NCBI GenBank assembly: GCA_007128865.1
Contig: SKWP01000035.1
Span: 1-16,482 of the forward strand
DNA length: 16,482 bases
Direction of reading: 5' to 3'
DNA from: Paracoccaceae bacterium
Lineage (GTDB): Bacteria; Pseudomonadota; Alphaproteobacteria; Rhodobacterales; Rhodobacteraceae
In this document: piece after piece, positions 13,932-16,482 of the stretch
How the letters are laid out: each line of letters begins with the position of its first letter
Position numbering within the stretch: position 1 is the first letter of the stretch
Notes under the pieces: generated by a model
Seen by the model: only the letters and a program-made list of their open reading frames with translations
Database searches by the model: none
Told to the model about the DNA's origin: nothing
Position numbers and translations under genes: made by a program

Positions 13932-15370
13932 GCCGCGCCACTGCCGGCAGATGGCCGGTCCCGTGCGGCGGCGATACGCCCCGGCAGGGACCGCGCCCAG
14001 GCCGAAATGGTGCCCGCACCAAGACAGATGACCATGTCGCCCGCCCGCGCCTCGGCAAGGACGAGGTCAAGCAAGCTGTCTTCGTCGTCCAGCGCCCGGA
14101 CGTTGCGATGGCCATGGGCGATCAGCCCGGCAACCAGATCATCCCGGCTGGCGCCGGGAATCGGGGTCTCGCCGGCGGCATAGACCTGTCCGATGCCCAC
14201 CGCATCGGCTTCGTTGAAACAGGCGCAGAAGTCTTCGAAGAGCGACGAAAGGCGCGTGTAGCGGTGCGGCTGATGCACGGCAATGACCCGCCCGCCGCCT
14301 GTACCCTGCGCCTGCCGCGCCGCCCGCAGCACGGCGGCGATTTCCACCGGATGATGGCCGTAATCGTCGATCACGGTGATGCCATGCGCTTCGCCGACCC
14401 TGGTAAAGCGCCGGTTCACCCCGCCGAATCCGGCCAGCGCCGCGCGGATCTCGGCCTTGCGCATGCCCAGATGCCGGGCCACCGCCACCGCCGCCAGCGC
14501 ATTCGATACATTGTGGTCGCCGGGCATCGGCAGGGTACAGTCGGCGATCACATCGCCTTCGGCCTGCAGCGCGATGTCAAACCGCGCCTTCCCGCCCTCG
14601 TGGCGCATGTTGGCCGCCCGCACATCGGCCTGTGCATTGAACCCGAAGGTGACAACGCGCCTGTCGGTCAGCCGGCCCACCAGGGCCTGAACCTCCGGAT
14701 GATCGGTGCAGCAGACCGCGATGCCATAAAAGGGAATGTTCGAAACGAAATCGAAAAACCCCTTTCGCAGCGCGTCAAAGCTGCCCCAATGTTCCATATG
14801 TTCAGGATCGATATTCGTCACCACCGCAATCGTGGCGGGCAGGCGGTTGAAGCTGCCGTCGCTTTCGTCGGCCTCGACCACCATCCATTCGCCGGCCCCG
14901 GCGCGGGCGTTCGAGCCATAGGCATGGATGATGCCGCCGTTGATCACCGTCGGGTCGAATCCGCCCCGATCCAGCAGCGTGGCCACCAGCGTGGTGGTCG
15001 TGGTCTTGCCGTGGGTGCCGGCCACGGCGACGTTCGAACGCAGCCGCATGAGTTCGGCCAGCATCTCGGCCCGGCGCACCACCGGCAGGCCGCGCCGGCG
15101 GGCCTCGGCAAGCTCGGGGTTGTCGGGCCGGATCGCCGATGACACCACCACCACCTCGGCTGCGCCCAGATTGTCGGGGCGCTGGCCGATCATCACCGAT
15201 GCGCCCAGCGCCTCCAGCCGTTCGGTGATCGGGCTGGCCTTCTGGTCCGAGCCCTGCACGGTATAGCCGTGGGTCATCAGAACCTCGGCAATACCCGACA
15301 TGCCGATTCCGCCGATGCCGATGAAATGGATCGCGCCGAGTTCGCCGGGAAGCTTGGTTGCCGCGCTCAT
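13928..15370 (-). CDS. murC: UDP-N-acetylmuramate–L-alanine ligase
   Basis: MurC adds L-alanine to UDP-MurNAc, the first step in building the peptidoglycan stem peptide, in the cytosol with ATP. The product is 480 residues, typical of the family. The UDP-binding N-domain has [18 protein letters not shown] (14-31) and QGSD. The ATP loop is [15 protein letters not shown] (116-130, K122). Further Mur-ligase motifs are EADESDGSF (166-174), [40 protein letters not shown] and [12 protein letters not shown]. The C-terminal domain contains [18 protein letters not shown] and [12 protein letters not shown] 15370 overlaps the murG stop, with AGGAGA eight bases upstream. The order murG-murC-DUF2484 with 4-bp overlaps shows a tightly coupled operon. 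Confidence 0.98.
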   Translation of the reverse strand: MSAATKLPGELGAIHFIGIGGIGMSGIAEVLMTHGYTVQGSDQKASPITERLEALGASVMIGQRPDNLGAAEVVVVSSAIRPDNPELAEARRRGLPVVRRAEMLAELMRLRSNVAVAGTHGKTTTTTLVATLLDRGGFDPTVINGGIIHAYGSNARAGAGEWMVVEADESDGSFNRLPATIAVVTNIDPEHMEHWGSFDALRKGFFDFVSNIPFYGIAVCCTDHPEVQALVGRLTDRRVVTFGFNAQADVRAANMRHEGGKARFDIALQAEGDVIADCTLPMPGDHNVSNALAAVAVARHLGMRKAEIRAALAGFGGVNRRFTRVGEAHGITVIDDYGHHPVEIAAVLRAARQAQGTGGGRVIAVHQPHRYTRLSSLFEDFCACFNEADAVGIGQVYAAGETPIPGASRDDLVAGLIAHGHRNVRALDDEDSLLDLVLAEARAGDMVICLGAGTISAWARSLPGRIAAARDRPSAGSGAA

Positions 15371-16482
15371 TGCGCATTCTCCTGTTGTGGTTCGCGCGCC
15401 TCCGGGTCAAGGCCGCCGGCGATGGCCTCCGCCAGGTCGGCCAGCGCCTGCGCTGCCTGCGGGCGCCCCCTTGACAATGCCGCGCGTGCCATTGCCATCG
15501 CCGCCGCGGGGTCGCCCAGAATCGCCGCGATGTGCTCGGCCAGCGTCGCAGGGTCAAGCCGGCTTTCGGGGATCAGCACCGCCGCTCCGGCATCCACAAG
15601 GCTGCGGGCGTTGGCCGTCTGTTCGTCGCGAAGGGCCGCTGCCAGGGGTATCAGGATTGCGGGGCGACCGATCACCGCCAGATCGGCAACGCTTGATGCA
15701 CCGGCCCGCGAAATCACCAGTTGCGCCTCCGAAAACCGCCGCGGAATGTCGTCGAAGAACGGGGCAAGCTCGGCCGTGACACCGGCGGCGTCATAGGCGG
15801 CCGCGGCCCGGGCCATGTCCTCGGGCCGGGCCTGATGGGCAACCCGCAGGCGGCTGCGCAGCCCTTCGGGCAGCAGGGCGATGGCGGCCGGCAGGACATC
15901 CGATATCACCCGCGCCCCCTGGCTGCCGCCGATGGCCACCAGTGTCATCGGGTAATTGCCCGGCGGGATATAGGGCGCGCCGGCCCGTGTCCGCACCGCA
16001 GCCCGCACCGGGTTTCCGGTATGCACCGCCCGCGCGCCGGCCGGCAGCGCCGTGGGCCATGTTCCGCAGGCCACCGCCGCGACGCGGCGCGCAAACAGCC
16101 CGTTGACCTGCCCCAGAACGCCGTTCTGTTCGTGAACCAGCCGTGGCAGCCGCAGCAGCCATGCCGCTGCCAGCGCCGGAATCGCCGGATAGCCCCCAAA
16201 GCCAACCACCACATCCGGGCGCCGGCGCAGCATGCCGAAGACCGCGGCAACCGTGCCGCCGGCAATCCGCAACGGCACTGCCAGCCGGGCCAGAACCCCG
16301 CCGCGGGCGAAGGTGGCGGAAGCCATGCGTTGCACCTGCACGGCGGGCGGAAAACCGCCGGCATAGCGCGCGCCCCGCGCATCGGTCGAAAGCACCACCT
16401 GCCAGCCGCGCGCCAGCAGTTCCTCGGCCAGCGCCTGGGCAGGAAACATGTGCCCGCCGGTGCCGCCGGCGGCGATCACGGC
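15367..16482 (-). CDS. murG: MurG, UDP-GlcNAc:lipid I N-acetylglucosaminyltransferase (N-terminus off the right edge)
   Basis: MurG transfers GlcNAc to lipid I on the inner leaflet of the membrane, making lipid II, which MurJ then flips. The visible 371 residues lack only the first few: the sequence enters at [22 protein letters not shown], the N-terminal glycine-rich loop, normally preceded by a short stretch such as M..PLL. A GTG at 16479 in this loop is an internal Val, not the start. Further motifs are [40 protein letters not shown] (second glycine-rich loop) and [25 protein letters not shown], with the downstream EQTANA. The stop overlaps the murC ATG. ftsW would be expected upstream, outside the window. 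Confidence 0.97.
   Translation of the reverse strand, partial: AVIAAGGTGGHMFPAQALAEELLARGWQVVLSTDARGARYAGGFPPAVQVQRMASATFARGGVLARLAVPLRIAGGTVAAVFGMLRRRPDVVVGFGGYPAIPALAAAWLLRLPRLVHEQNGVLGQVNGLFARRVAAVACGTWPTALPAGARAVHTGNPVRAAVRTRAGAPYIPPGNYPMTLVAIGGSQGARVISDVLPAAIALLPEGLRSRLRVAHQARPEDMARAAAAYDAAGVTAELAPFFDDIPRRFSEAQLVISRAGASSVADLAVIGRPAILIPLAAALRDEQTANARSLVDAGAAVLIPESRLDPATLAEHIAAILGDPAAAMAMARAALSRGRPQAAQALADLAEAIAGGLDPEAREPQQENAQ

Noticed and set aside
13480..14115. Minus-strand frames reaching across the gap into DUF2484 and murC
   Set aside because: They overlap DUF2484 and murC in the wrong frame and have no coherent domain or ribosome-binding site.
16477..16479. GTG as the murG start
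   Set aside because: It encodes the Val just before the glycine-rich loop, and MurG proteins have several residues before it. The frame is open to the window edge.

Overview
The window is GC-rich, densely packed bacterial chromosome. Gene content points to an alphaproteobacterium of the order Rhodobacterales (Paracoccaceae/Roseobacteraceae-like). Supporting signs are a small DUF2484-type membrane protein directly after murC, an alphaproteobacterial glutathione synthetase, a short LpoA-like lipoprotein, the lpoA-glnD-murJ run, and CtrA-type and alphaproteobacterial SOS-type motifs. I see no tRNA, rRNA, insertion sequence, phage gene or CRISPR array. The content is almost entirely core housekeeping.

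Layout. (1) 1-975, minus strand: ruvC then ruvA (ruvA runs off the left edge), overlapping by 4 bp, with a plausible LexA-type operator inside the ruvC promoter. (2) 1148-1471, minus: a small one-helix membrane protein of unknown function. The 208-bp gap to divergent comM holds a 10-bp inverted repeat and two CtrA-like TTAACCAT boxes. (3) 1680-3200, plus: comM, the branch-migration helicase of DNA uptake, whose 3' end overlaps a convergent HSL-type esterase (3160-4077, minus). (4) 4140-6419, minus: rsmI-yraN-gshB, probably one transcript, with the esterase possibly at its end. (5) 6514-12108, plus: lpoA-like lipoprotein, glnD and murJ, a coupled operon joining peptidoglycan synthase activation, nitrogen sensing and the lipid II flippase. 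(6) 12191-13408, plus: a ten-helix TDT/SLAC1-like membrane protein with a strong ribosome-binding site. A tandem ATTC-N8-GAAT operator, of the type bound by the persulfide sensor SqrR/BigR, lies just upstream. A hairpin terminator follows. (7) 13680-16482, minus: murG-murC-DUF2484, a fragment of the division/cell-wall cluster, all with 4-bp overlaps. murG runs off the right edge.

The genes fall into three themes: recombination and DNA uptake (ruvCA, comM), cell-wall synthesis (lpoA-like, murJ, murC, murG), and redox or nitrogen homeostasis (gshB, glnD). The coding genes are mostly textbook. The points worth a second look are regulatory: the comM CtrA boxes, the SqrR-like operator before an uncharacterised transporter-like gene, the SOS-like box before ruvC, and a mini-frame that bridges glnD and murJ.
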